This document shows positions 29,855-38,426 of a DNA stretch of 64,000 nt, piece after piece. Source of the stretch: Rhizobiales bacterium 64-17 (GTDB taxonomy: Bacteria > Pseudomonadota > Alphaproteobacteria > Rhizobiales > Xanthobacteraceae); NCBI GenBank assembly GCA_001899285.1, contig MKWA01000024.1, positions 62,001-126,000 of the forward strand. Reading direction: 5' to 3'. Both the position numbers and the translations under genes were made by a program. Each line of letters starts with the position of its first letter. The stretch's first letter is position 1. The notes under the pieces were generated by a model that was given only the letters and a program-made list of their open reading frames with translations, ran no database searches and had not been told where the DNA came from.

Positions 29855-30067
29855 CTATTCGGCTTGAGCTTGCAGCCGCACTCGGAGAACTTCCGCACCC
29901 TGCTCGTCGGTGACTTTGACTTGCATTCCCGGATCAGGGTGAAGGCGTCTGATTGTTTTAGCGTACGCCAGCGCGTGATCGCGGGCCGCAGCTTCGGTCG
30001 CGAACTCGATGCCGCTTGGATCGCTGTACTTTTGACCGTCTAGGACGTGGAAAAAATATCGGGGCAT
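29855..30067 (-). CDS. DUF6894-like small protein
   Basis: The 70-aa protein begins MPRYFFHVLDGQKYSDPSG and continues IEFATEAAARDHALAYA, the pattern I associate with DUF6894, a very common small orphan family in Hyphomicrobiales. No function is known. It stands alone; the 218-nt stretch before its 3' end (29637..29854) shows nothing convincing. Confidence 0.75.
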   Translation of the reverse strand: MPRYFFHVLDGQKYSDPSGIEFATEAAARDHALAYAKTIRRLHPDPGMQVKVTDEQGAEVLRVRLQAQAE

Positions 30068-30186
30068 CGTTCAACCTCGAGGTCGGAATGCCCACGCCTC
30101 ATGGAAAGTTCCATCCAACTCTTAGCAACTGATTCGTCCAGGGCGCGTTGAGTCGCGAATCATGTGTGTTGCGTAAAGGAGTACCC

Positions 30187-30669
30187 ATGGCCCCGCGCGC
30201 CTATTGGAAGGGGAACCTGCGGTTATCGCTCGTTTCGTGCCCTATCGAACTGTTCCCGGCCACCGGCGCCGCCGAAAAGATCAGCTTCAACCAGATCAAT
30301 TCCGAGACCGGGAACCGGATCAGCTACCGGAAGGTCGACGCCGGCACGGGCGAGCCAGTCGAAGCCGACAAAATCATCAAGGGCTACAAGGTGGACAAGG
30401 ACACGTATGTCACCCTTGAACCTGAAGAGCTTGAGGCTGTCGCGCTCGACACCACACACGCGATCAGCATCGAGCAGTTCGTTCCCGAAGCAGAGATCGA
30501 CGAGCTCTATTACGGCGATCCCTATTACGTGATGCCGGAAGGCGAGTACGGCGAGGAGGCCTTCGCGGTGTTGCGCGAGGCGATCAGCGAAAAAGACATG
30601 GTGGCGATCGGGCGGGTCGTATTCCGCTCCCGCGAACTGCTGGGACGGCTCGGGCTGGACCAAAGATAA
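30187..30669 (+). pseudogene. truncated Ku-family end-joining protein
   Basis: Bacterial Ku binds DNA double-strand ends and recruits LigD. AAGGAG precedes the ATG and the N-terminus MAPRAYWKGNLRLSLVSCPIELF is classical Ku. The barrel continues to GRVVFRSRELLG and then breaks off at residue 161, where normal Ku is about 260-300 aa. The last dozen codons run into a second reading frame that belongs to a TadG-like protein. The core that encircles DNA is therefore incomplete and I treat it as a remnant; no ligD is in view. Confidence 0.85.
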
Positions 30670-31303
30670 ATCGATCAAGCATCAAAAATGGAATGGTTGT
30701 GTTGCAGACCGAGGCGATCAGAACGCGCCCAGTTCCGGCAATTATGACCAAAGTGTCGTTGAGCCGACTGGCGCATCTTCGAAATGGCCAGCCGAACAAT
30801 ACGCTCAATGCCCTGCGCAAATGCTCGGACTATCCTATGACTGGAATAAGCTGAACGACCTCGTCGACGACATGGCGCCGGCAGGTAGCACCAATCAGCC
30901 GATCGGCCTCGTCTGGGCCTGGCAGTCGCTTGTTGGTGGCGGCCCATTGACCGCGCCCGCGAAGGACCCAAATTACATCTATTCCGACGTCATTATTTTA
31001 ATGTCCGATGGGCTGAACACTCAAAATCGCTGGTGGGGCAATGGATCTGCCACCTCAACATCGGTCGACAAGCGCATGTACGATGCTTCTTCAGGCGGCA
31101 GAGGCACTTGCGCGAACGCTAAGGCGGCCGGAGTGATTATCTACACTGTGCACGTCAACACGGGGGGCGATCCCACATCGACCCTGTTGCAGAATTGCGC
31201 GAGCGGAAGTGACAAGTTCACGGAGATCAAGTCTGCTAATCAGCTGATCTCCACGTTTGAGTCGATCGGCACGGCCCTCAGTAAGCTACGGATCGCAAAC
31301 TGA
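30641..31303 (+). pseudogene. 3' fragment of a TadG-like / VWA-domain pilus-assembly protein
   Basis: The frame is open from about 30641 (DGSGWTKDKSIKHQK) through MLGLSYDWNKL to the stop at 31303. It contains IILMSDGLNTQNRW and VIIYTVHVNTGG, the core strands of a von Willebrand factor A domain as in C-terminal parts of TadG-like proteins. The N-terminal membrane anchor and MIDAS start are missing. It overlaps the broken Ku 3' end in another frame, which points to a deletion that joined two unrelated genes. The ATG at 30821 used by the track is internal. Confidence 0.75.
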
Positions 31304-31325
31304 AAAATCTTAGCCGACGGTCACA

Positions 31326-31625
31326 ATGATCGACGACAGCGTTCAAATCCGCTGCCCGCGGTGCAAGTCTAAGTTCAGAGATAAGGCGCGACGCGTGGTC
31401 GACGGCTATTCTCGGTCGTGTCCTCATTGCGAAGGACTGGTGTTTTTCAATGAAGATGCTCCAAACGAAGAGCTCCGCGTAGCCCTTAGGACAGCCGCAA
31501 AGGTCCGCAAAGCGGTCAAACAAGAAGCGGCAAGCAATGTAATGGTCACCGAAAGCGACGTAGTCCCCGCGATCCGTAGCCGCCAACAGAATGCGCGATC
31601 AAAACTGCGAAACCGAAGCTTCTGA
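31326..31625 (+). CDS. zinc-ribbon protein (99 aa)
   Basis: Two CxxC knuckles, CPRCKSKFRDKARRV and SCPHCEGLVFF, form a zinc ribbon in the first 40 residues. The tail is basic and helical (RTAAKVRKAVKQEAA). The protein is complete and similar small zinc-ribbon proteins occur in Bradyrhizobium relatives. Function unknown; a nucleic-acid-binding role is only a guess. Confidence 0.65.
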   Translation: MIDDSVQIRCPRCKSKFRDKARRVVDGYSRSCPHCEGLVFFNEDAPNEELRVALRTAAKVRKAVKQEAASNVMVTESDVVPAIRSRQQNARSKLRNRSF

Positions 31626-31690
31626 TCATCGTCATTAATCGCCCATCGATGTTGGCTAATTTCACCCATCGTTACGCACGACATAGGACT

Positions 31691-32287
31691 TTAGCGGTGC
31701 CATAATCGATTGAGCGGGCCGCTGCTTCCATACACGGGGTCTTTGACGGGTTTACGTACTTTGGAGATGCGTTTGATCGCGTCTGGCCGGTCACGGGTGT
31801 CTGTACATTCGTCGTAAGTGCCGTGTTCCGGATAAGCACCGACGACCAAGAAATTCGTGCTCGCCTCGATCAAGCGATGGCCGGTACCAGCAGGCAATAC
31901 CACGACATCGCCTGCTTTAACCGCAATGATGCGGCCTTTCACGCCGCCGCACTCAATCTTCGCGTCACCACGCGCAACGCCTAGAACCTCATGGATTTGG
32001 AAATGATAGTGCACGAAATCGTAGACCGTATCGCGCCAGGATCGCCGCCAGCCATTCACTTCAAACAAAGCTTCGATGACAGTCGCCAGATCGAAACGCC
32101 TTTCCCCGATTATTGCGGAGCGGTAGATCAATAATGGGAAGCGCGGATTATTCGGCACAATTCCATCGTCGGCGAACATGATAGCGGTGGGCTTCCGCGT
32201 TCGGATCATTCCGCGCAGCAGAGCAGGCTCCGGACGATCTTCGACGAGCTTCTTAGCGTAGTTCTTAATCTGATCTTTAAGTGGCAT
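31691..32287 (-). CDS. cupin-fold protein, YjlB-like
   Basis: From MPLKDQIKNYAKK (32287) the 198-aa protein has a single cupin barrel: VYDFVHYHFQIHEVLGVARGDAKI and AVKAGDVVVLPAGTGHRLI carry the metal-binding His and Glu positions. It resembles the YjlB family of cupins, whose substrate is unknown. The track start is a TTG 22 residues upstream and the ATG lacks a clear ribosome site, so the start is uncertain. Monocistronic. Confidence 0.75.
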   Translation of the reverse strand: MPLKDQIKNYAKKLVEDRPEPALLRGMIRTRKPTAIMFADDGIVPNNPRFPLLIYRSAIIGERRFDLATVIEALFEVNGWRRSWRDTVYDFVHYHFQIHEVLGVARGDAKIECGGVKGRIIAVKAGDVVVLPAGTGHRLIEASTNFLVVGAYPEHGTYDECTDTRDRPDAIKRISKVRKPVKDPVYGSSGPLNRLWHR

Positions 32288-32762
32288 CGGCTTCGACTTT
32301 GTATTTTCAATGGTTAGGAGCAATACAAGTTCCCTGTGGATGATAATGAGCAACCTATCATCTCATTCGGAGTGATGTTTGTGGCTACCTGCTCGGTAGT
32401 CGCGTGCTAATGAGGGCCTAGCTATATGGAGTTGAGTACCTCAACACAGCGTTCTAACCGATGTGCCACAAGCTTCGCTGTGGAGCGTTTCGTCTTATGT
32501 CTACGCTTCGCTTGCGCTCCGCTCTGACATAAGCACTCACGCCGTTTCTTCGATCTTCTCATCTTCAAAATGTTTAGCGTGTTAGACGCATGCTCATTCT
32601 AGACAATCCTTCAGCGATTGTTCTGTAAGTGTATCTTAATGTGATTGATAACTAGCCAATGTTTCACAATACAACGTTCCCCAAAGGGAACGCTATTTGT
32701 GTCGCTTGTAAACTCTGAGGCTGCAGAACGACGGCTCGCATCGTATCCTCGCGTTCAGATGA
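32288..32762. other. 475-nt gap with hairpins, no gene seen
   Basis: The stretch is less GC-rich than the core genome. It holds an inverted pair CTTATGTC and GACATAAG (about 32492-32531) and a compact stem CGTTCCC-CAAA-GGGAACG (32675-32692) that could terminate transcription or lie near an origin of the HUH protein gene. No convincing ORF. Confidence 0.45.
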
Positions 32763-33254
32763 CTAGAGAACTGTATTATTCCAATCTATCTCTGACCCGC
32801 GGTCGAGATATTTGGTAGCGTAGCTGAAGTAATCGCCGGTCAGCGGGCCAGCCCAGTAGAGGCGATCGTCGAAATCGCACGTAGCAAATTCGCCAACCTG
32901 TTCGTGCCAAAGCGATGATAGCATTGTGGATGTGCGAAAGGCGCCAAGCTCAGGCGGAGATTTCAGGAGCAAATGCGCGTGCCACCCGACTGTCTGCTGA
33001 TGTTCAAGCACCACCAGCCGAGACACCCTGATACCATGTCGCCGATATTGGGCCCGGTGCACTTTCCGATCAAATCGGTTCAAGCAATGGCGCAGCTCTT
33101 TACTCAATGACATCTCGTCATTGCTGCAAAATCTTCCAAAAGCGGCTTGGACGCGACGCGGCAAATGCATTGTAGCCGGCAGATCACCACCACCTTGTCT
33201 CAGCCAATCGCGTACTGCGTCGCGTATGAAGATACGATGTTCAGGCCACGCCAT
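32763..33254 (-). CDS. HUH endonuclease-like protein (rolling-circle replication initiator type)
   Basis: The motif GWHAHLLL gives the H-U-H-U-U-U metal site of HUH nucleases, and YFSYATKYL further on gives the catalytic Tyr with YxxK. A preceding strand, VSRLVVLEHQ, fits motif 1. Such proteins nick single-stranded DNA to start rolling-circle replication or transposition of plasmids, filamentous phages and related elements. I use the ATG at 33254 (163 aa); the track ORF starts at a GTG at 33344, adding 30 residues. Inverted repeats lie upstream. It suggests that part of this island came from a replicating element. Confidence 0.65.
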   Translation of the reverse strand: MAWPEHRIFIRDAVRDWLRQGGGDLPATMHLPRRVQAAFGRFCSNDEMSLSKELRHCLNRFDRKVHRAQYRRHGIRVSRLVVLEHQQTVGWHAHLLLKSPPELGAFRTSTMLSSLWHEQVGEFATCDFDDRLYWAGPLTGDYFSYATKYLDRGSEIDWNNTVL

Positions 33255-33441
33255 TTGTTCTCGCCCATTCTGCTCTCTCTGCGCGACTGTATGAATAGCA
33301 GGTACTTGCTGCGCCAAACGTGTTGCGCATGAAGCGTCGGCCACGGACAGCAGCCTTCCTTCGGCGCCGGCTTATCGGAGCGGCTTTTGACCGACTGTCT
33401 GCCTGATCAGTGTCTTCTTCGTTTTTTGTTCTTATTTTCAT
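33241..33441 (-). CDS. possible small basic protein upstream of the HUH gene
   Basis: From MKIRTKNEED the 66-aa frame is rich in Arg and Lys (RRRRKAAVRGRR). Its stop overlaps the HUH ATG at 33254 by 14 nt, the main reason to think it is real. A weak ribosome site lies before the ATG at 33441; the track gives an ATG at 33468. No family recognised. Confidence 0.35.
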   Translation of the reverse strand: MKIRTKNEEDTDQADSRSKAAPISRRRRKAAVRGRRFMRNTFGAASTCYSYSRAERAEWARTNGVA

Positions 33442-33870
33442 GGTCTCTTTCATTGACGGATTCTGCATTCTGAAGATCGGTCACGTCTATTTATCTCTGC
33501 GCGCGAGGACGCGCGGATTTCCACTCGTCGATGCGAAACTGTAATATTGCGCACTTCTGAAATAGCGCAGAGCGTTTGCGGGTCAGCCGGGGCGTATCGG
33601 TTGAAAGCAGCGCCCTACGCCCCGAAAAATGGGTAACTCCGCTACCCAAGTAGCAGCGCGTGAACAAAACACGCTGTAGCGCTTGCTATTCTGGCGTGTG
33701 ACGCTGGTACAAACTGTAGCGCCGTGTTTCGAAAATCTGGCGCTACATCTATGCCCTTCCGAAAGCACACAGCGAGACGCTAATATGCGACAGCGTTGGC
33801 GTCATTTCGGTAGGAATTTTGGTGCTTTGAATGCAGTGCTAGCTCCTAGGTCAATTTTATGGAGCTTCAG
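33442..33870. other. gap rich in small inverted and direct repeats, candidate replication origin
   Basis: No convincing gene is seen. The stretch has GGGGCGTA/TACGCCCC arms (33589..33623), GGGTA/TACCC arms (33631..33647), two direct copies of CTGTAGCGC starting at 33674 and 33714, and an inverted version GCGCTACA (from 33740). Such repeats beside an HUH initiator gene fit an iteron or double-strand-origin region, but no nick site is identified. Confidence 0.4.
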
Positions 33871-34305
33871 ATGAGCGCACTCAAATCACTGGTTTTTGCC
33901 CCACTACCCAAGCTGTCCGGTGCAGATCCCGTGCAGCATCGCCGCAACAAACTGATCGAACGGCTGCGCCAGCAGATTTCGTTGGCAAACGACCCCGCGT
34001 TCGCGCTTACCCGGCAGAAATGGGTGTCGGACGGGAATGGCGGAAAGAACTTGCTGGAACAGCGCAAGCGCGTGCGCCCGTGGTGGAGGATGGATGGAAG
34101 CGGAAATGTCGTGCTGACCGTACGCTACGGTGCTCGTCCGATCGAGTTCGACAAAGGTAAGGCTGCTATCGCAGTTGGGAAGAAGGACAAGCTCGTTTCG
34201 ACGATCGAAACTGTGATCTCAGCCGTGGAAGCTGGCGAGCTAGACGCCGCGATTGGGCATATGAGCAAGACTGCGGTGCAGCTTAAGAGTAAGAAGGCTG
34301 CTTGA
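33871..34305 (+). CDS. DUF6641-like protein (144 aa)
   Basis: MSALKSLVFAPLPKL, then HRRNKLIERLRQQISLA and RVRPWWRMDGSGNVVLTVRYG, resemble the family I know as DUF6641, short proteins often found near replication or transposon-like modules in Proteobacteria. GGAG lies 6 nt before the ATG at 33871; the track start at 33859 adds 4 residues. Function unknown. A hairpin terminator follows. Confidence 0.7.
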   Translation: MSALKSLVFAPLPKLSGADPVQHRRNKLIERLRQQISLANDPAFALTRQKWVSDGNGGKNLLEQRKRVRPWWRMDGSGNVVLTVRYGARPIEFDKGKAAIAVGKKDKLVSTIETVISAVEAGELDAAIGHMSKTAVQLKSKKAA

Positions 34306-34318
34306 AGCTGACGACGAT

Positions 34319-34345
34319 AAAGGGGGTGAATCTTTCATCCCCTTT
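34319..34345. terminator. hairpin between convergent DUF6641-like and DUF6626-like genes
   Basis: An 11-bp stem (AAAGGGGGTGA and TCATCCCCTTT, one G-T pair) with a 5-nt loop lies 13 nt after the first stop and 8 nt before the convergent gene's end, so it can serve both strands. Confidence 0.65.
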
Positions 34346-34353
34346 CCTTGACG

Positions 34354-34671
34354 TCAGGATGGTTGTTCGTCTTCCTCGACCAAAACGCGCGTAATCAGAT
34401 CATCCCACAGTTCACCGTAGAGACTGAGCATCCATGCACCACGGGCTTGGAAGTATGGGAATTTGCTCTTGGCATATGCCCAACCGATCGTTTTGAGAGT
34501 GGCTGCGAGACGGACCTGCGCCTGAACGCTTACTGCCTCTCCACGGGCAACGACTGATCGGTAATAAGCCGGATTGGCGCCAAGCCATCGTGAGGAAAAA
34601 TCGCTCCGACTGTCGCATGACCCCCAATGGAGCAATCCGTCGTAAACGTGGTCGATTAGCAATTCGGTCAT
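34354..34671 (-). CDS. DUF6626-like protein (105 aa)
   Basis: The segment DFSSRWLGANPAYYRSVVARG, followed by SVQAQVRLAATLKTIG, has the look of a helix-turn-helix and resembles short proteins I recall as DUF6626. The function is unknown. It is the first gene left of a 51-aa gene on the same strand (67-nt gap). Confidence 0.65.
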   Translation of the reverse strand: MTELLIDHVYDGLLHWGSCDSRSDFSSRWLGANPAYYRSVVARGEAVSVQAQVRLAATLKTIGWAYAKSKFPYFQARGAWMLSLYGELWDDLITRVLVEEDEQPS

Positions 34672-34738
34672 GACAGTTGGCTTGATGGTGTTCCTCTCCC
34701 TCTATTTATATGCCGTGAATGATGATCGGATGCGCCCG

Positions 34739-34894
34739 TCAGCGAAGCTCGTAAGGCGACGAGAGAAGACAACCCTTGCCGTACTGAGCTTCCAGCATCC
34801 ATCGGGCGTTGGTCGATGTGTCGGCTTGCACGGTTACTGTTTGGATTGTGCCGTTCGGAAGTTTGATCTTCGTTTCATACGTTTTGGTGGCCAT
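34739..34894 (-). CDS. 51-aa small protein
   Basis: MATKTYETKIKLPNGTIQTVTVQADTSTNARWMLEAQYGKG is a compact beta-beta-alpha sequence. I recall similar proteins of about 50 aa next to DUF6626-like genes. It is below the ORF-track cut-off, so it was found by reading the minus strand. The overlapping plus-strand ORF (34670..34960) has no coding look. Confidence 0.6.
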   Translation of the reverse strand: MATKTYETKIKLPNGTIQTVTVQADTSTNARWMLEAQYGKGCLLSSPYELR

Positions 34895-35089
34895 CGTAAA
34901 CCCGCTCCTGTTGTTAAAATGAGGGCATTCACTCGCAATTGCCCGGCGCCAGCACGCTAATTTCTGATGCTACTTATGGGCAACCGAAATGATTTGCACC
35001 GTTCTGGACGACGAGGCGCTCCGCATGTCTCGATAAATACCAAGAGCGTACTGAGGTCTCACCGCAGACGTGAGCAAGGAGAAGGGCGC

Positions 35090-35845
35090 ATGTCCTCAAA
35101 ACGAAAAGTCGAGAAACATCTAAAGGCATTGTGCGCATATTGGGATGGCGATGAGTTTCACGAGGCGCTAGAGATCGTAAGGAACGTGACTGACGCAATT
35201 CTGTCAGCTCGCACCGAACTGGACAACGACGGAATCGAAGAAATTTGCCGGGCTATGTATTTCGGCCCTGATAACTTTGGTCGCTGGATGCGTATCGCAG
35301 TGCTTCAGCGCGAAATTGAAGAATCGTCAGCTCCTCCCATATTCTATAAGCGACGATCAATGGTGCCCGACCGAGGCTATTTTGGCGGGCAAGTCGGCGT
35401 AGCGCTAGCTGAACGGTTGCGAATGCTGCTCGTCAATCACATTACGGCGTTCGAGGGCGGGCTGGTCATGCGCCGGCAGCAATCACTCTCCAGCCAGTTC
35501 AATTATGGCGTAAGGATCGTTGGTCTGGACGAAATAGGCCATCGTGTTTTCAAGATGACCGTCGAGTTGGGACAAGAACTGTGCGACGCCTGCGGTATCT
35601 CATCTAACCCGAAGCCGACAGCGCAGGTATTCTTCGAGGTGTTGGCGGACAGCATATGGGAATTTAAAATGAGCGGTGACGACGCCCAGCGTTATCTCTC
35701 GCGAGTGTATTTGGATGCGATGCTTGTGAGCTTGTGCCTTGATAGTTCCGCTGACGATGGGGCTGCATTGCTGGCTAAGGTTGATGAAGCAGTGACGGCG
35801 GTTACTCTCGGTGGGCAGAAATCCGTGGAATGGATACAGGCATGA
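35090..35845 (+). CDS. unrecognised helical protein (251 aa)
   Basis: AAGGAG precedes the ATG at 35090, removing 41 residues of the track ORF. The protein (MSSKRKVEKHLKALCAYW...) is soluble and largely helical, with one CDAC pair near residue 165. No family is recognised. The gene stands alone and converges on the LprI-like gene with 42 nt between stops. Confidence 0.65.
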   Translation: MSSKRKVEKHLKALCAYWDGDEFHEALEIVRNVTDAILSARTELDNDGIEEICRAMYFGPDNFGRWMRIAVLQREIEESSAPPIFYKRRSMVPDRGYFGGQVGVALAERLRMLLVNHITAFEGGLVMRRQQSLSSQFNYGVRIVGLDEIGHRVFKMTVELGQELCDACGISSNPKPTAQVFFEVLADSIWEFKMSGDDAQRYLSRVYLDAMLVSLCLDSSADDGAALLAKVDEAVTAVTLGGQKSVEWIQA

Positions 35846-35887
35846 TCTTGCTGCTGTAGCCACCATCAATTTTCTTCGGTGTATTAT

Positions 35888-37951
35888 TTATTGGTCATTG
35901 TTTAGACCTATCACACCGTAGGTATCGGCGGATTTTGTGAAAAGCACGTTCCCAGTCGATGGATCGACAACCTTCAGGGTCAGCAGCATACGATCGCTCG
36001 CGTTCTGCATTCGGATTGAGAATCTAATCTTCAAATCCAGCTTAACCCCGTCGCGTGTTTCTCGACCGAGCGCGGTCACATCGGGGCCTTTATACATTTG
36101 ATAATTATCGCCGTTTCTTATCTCAATAGAGGTCCAAGAGTCTCGGCTGGAACCGATAAAGCAGGGCATTATCGAAAGATGTTGTCCTCTCATACCGCAT
36201 TGAATGTACGCGACATATCGATTTTCTGTTTGCTCTCTATTTCTACTCTCGCGATAGATTTTCATAGCCTCACTGGTGCCTTCGGTCTGAGCCTTAGACA
36301 ATTCCTTATCCGCGCTTGTTAACTCGAAGCACCTCCTCACATTGCGCGCCATAGATCTCTGAAATTCCTGAGTGTCAGTTTTCACAGTTTCAATAACGCT
36401 TTTTGTCACCTCAACTTCGACGGATTTGAGTTGTTCTTCGCTAAAGCCGACTTTCCTTCCGAGGACTTTAGCTGCCTTGAGATATCCATTCGCGATCATA
36501 TCTGCGCCACTAGCAGCGTCTGAATTTCCTCCGTTTCGCAGCAACATGCCGGACGATGCCGCTTCTATTCCACAAGAGAAAAGTGTCTTCACATTCTCTC
36601 TATTATGCGCCCGGACTTCCTCAAATCGTATTCTTTCCTGATCTTGATGGTGCTTCTGAGCACCATTCTCCGGCAATTGCGAAGCCTGCTTAGCGTCGGA
36701 TTGTGTGCCACCACCAAACCAACCTGAAATCTTTCCGCTCCAACTATTCTTCCGATCTTCTTCCTCTTTGGCGATCTTGGCTTTCTCAGCTTCGGCCTTT
36801 GCGCGTTCGGCTTCAGCTTGAGCGCGCTTTTGATCGGCATCGGCTTTGGCCTGCGCTGCCTCTGCGGCAGCTTTGGCCTTTGCTTTCTCAGCCTCGACCT
36901 GCGCAGCAGCTTTGGCCTTCTCAATTTCAACCTGAGCTAATGCCTGCGCCTTCTCGCGTTCGGCTTTGGCTTTCTCAGCTTCCGCACGGGCAATGGCCAG
37001 TCTGCGCTCATCATCCTCACGTTTGGCTGTATCCTGTGCTTCCTTGGCTTCACGTGCGATACGTGCGGTTTCACGGGCTGCCTGTTCACGTTCTGCGATG
37101 ACCTTCCGTGCCTGCTCAGCTTCGGCCACTTTGGCTTTGTCCAATTCCGCGATCGTGGGTGCTGAGACGCCATTCTGCGCGAGAACCGCAGCGACCTTAC
37201 CAATGCCGGCTTCTAGCTGCTCCTTGATGCAGCCGGTATTGCCCTGGCATTCCTGACGACGCTTATTGATGGGCACTAGCTGCTTTCGCAACTCGCCTTT
37301 GCGATCAAAAGCGCGGGATTTCGCGAAGTATTCACCGTATCGGCTGTCCAGCTCGGACAAAGGATATGACGAACAGATCGCTAGTTCGGATTGCGATTTT
37401 GCATTCGCGCAATTGAAACTGGGCGACACCACCTTGGCTGAGACAACTCCGGCCGTAGCCATTTGCCCGCGACGTGCCAGAGCATCCTGTCGCTCGAATT
37501 GAGCGGTAGAGATTGGCTGGCCAGACGCCGCAAGCCGAATAACCTCCTCCGTGCTCAATTTCGACAAGCTGCCGTCTTGTCCTTTCTGGGCATAGAATTC
37601 ATCGCAATAGGTCGTGATACTCTGACCGGGCTGTTGAAACGTGCATTCGAAATTCTTGCGCATGGGACGATCAACAATCTCGTCGCATTTCGCACGGAGC
37701 GGGGCGATACGGGGATCGAGCGGCGATATGGCACCTTGCTGCAATGCCTGCTGAAACCGGATGTTCGATTGTGATGCGGCTAGTAGGCATTGACGCTTCA
37801 ACTCGGGCAGTTTTCTCCATTCTGCCTGATTGTTGGCCTGTATTGCCGAATTGATCAGACCGCCAATGATGTTCTGAAAATTCTGGGCGTTTGCCGTCCC
37901 AGTCGAGAGCGACATTGCGAACATCGCCACTAACACCAATCTTGCACGCAT
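35888..37951 (-). CDS. secreted LprI-like protein with a long charged coiled coil
   Basis: The start at MRARLVLVAMFAMSLSTGTANA (37951), with GGGGGA upstream, opens a signal peptide; the track ORF adds 18 residues. After a Cys-containing N-terminal part there is an LprI/DUF1311-like domain (SFNCANAKSQSELAICSSYPLSELDSRY ... CQGNTGCIKEQLEAGIG) with paired cysteines. Residues 290-420 are an Ala/Glu/Lys-rich coiled coil (AEKAKAEREKAQA repeats). The last 250 residues form a Cys-containing domain. LprI-type domains inhibit lysozyme in some bacteria, but that role is not shown for this layout. The gene for a two-helix membrane protein lies upstream. Confidence 0.75.
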   Translation of the reverse strand: MRARLVLVAMFAMSLSTGTANAQNFQNIIGGLINSAIQANNQAEWRKLPELKRQCLLAASQSNIRFQQALQQGAISPLDPRIAPLRAKCDEIVDRPMRKNFECTFQQPGQSITTYCDEFYAQKGQDGSLSKLSTEEVIRLAASGQPISTAQFERQDALARRGQMATAGVVSAKVVSPSFNCANAKSQSELAICSSYPLSELDSRYGEYFAKSRAFDRKGELRKQLVPINKRRQECQGNTGCIKEQLEAGIGKVAAVLAQNGVSAPTIAELDKAKVAEAEQARKVIAEREQAARETARIAREAKEAQDTAKREDDERRLAIARAEAEKAKAEREKAQALAQVEIEKAKAAAQVEAEKAKAKAAAEAAQAKADADQKRAQAEAERAKAEAEKAKIAKEEEDRKNSWSGKISGWFGGGTQSDAKQASQLPENGAQKHHQDQERIRFEEVRAHNRENVKTLFSCGIEAASSGMLLRNGGNSDAASGADMIANGYLKAAKVLGRKVGFSEEQLKSVEVEVTKSVIETVKTDTQEFQRSMARNVRRCFELTSADKELSKAQTEGTSEAMKIYRESRNREQTENRYVAYIQCGMRGQHLSIMPCFIGSSRDSWTSIEIRNGDNYQMYKGPDVTALGRETRDGVKLDLKIRFSIRMQNASDRMLLTLKVVDPSTGNVLFTKSADTYGVIGLNNDQ

Positions 37952-38027
37952 ACTCGTCCCCCATGCGCTTCTCGATAGCCGAATAAATTCGCGATCGTCT
38001 CGCATCTACGATGCGTGATAGGCACAG

Positions 38028-38414
38028 CTAGCCATCGCGCCGCAGTTTGTAGATGATCGAGCGGAAAGAGTGCTCCCAATCGATTGGTCGCTGCTCTTGA
38101 GTGTTAGCGGTGTCGCCCAGCGGGAGCGCGATATTCCCATTTGCGGTCATTCTGGCGATCGCACGTACATTGTCTGCGATATCCAGCAGGATAAATGCGA
38201 AGCCTACGGCGATGATTGTTCCTAGGACTGTCAGCGCAAAGATGAAAAAACCGAGGAGTAGCGCTCCGTATCTGGCATACATCGTCATCAAGAAGAAACC
38301 GACGATGAACGATACAATTATGCTGATGACGCATACCAACTCGAATACGCGGATAATGAAAACACGAAATCCACGCGTTAAATTCACAGCGTTTGAATTA
38401 TCCTCCGCGCTCAT
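38028..38414 (-). CDS. two-helix inner-membrane protein (128 aa)
   Basis: Hydrophobic helices at about residues 23-45 and 51-78 are followed by a charged cytoplasmic tail ending KLRRDG. No family is recognised. It lies 76 nt upstream of the LprI-like gene and 12 nt downstream of the small recombinase on the same strand, so these may be one transcript. Confidence 0.6.
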   Translation of the reverse strand: MSAEDNSNAVNLTRGFRVFIIRVFELVCVISIIVSFIVGFFLMTMYARYGALLLGFFIFALTVLGTIIAVGFAFILLDIADNVRAIARMTANGNIALPLGDTANTQEQRPIDWEHSFRSIIYKLRRDG

Positions 38415-38426
38415 TAATTCCCCCGT

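Noticed and set aside
29825-30043. 72-aa plus-strand ORF
   Set aside because: Antisense to the DUF6894-like gene.
34670-34960. 96-aa plus-strand ORF
   Set aside because: Its sequence is antisense to a better 51-aa frame and lacks a protein-like composition.
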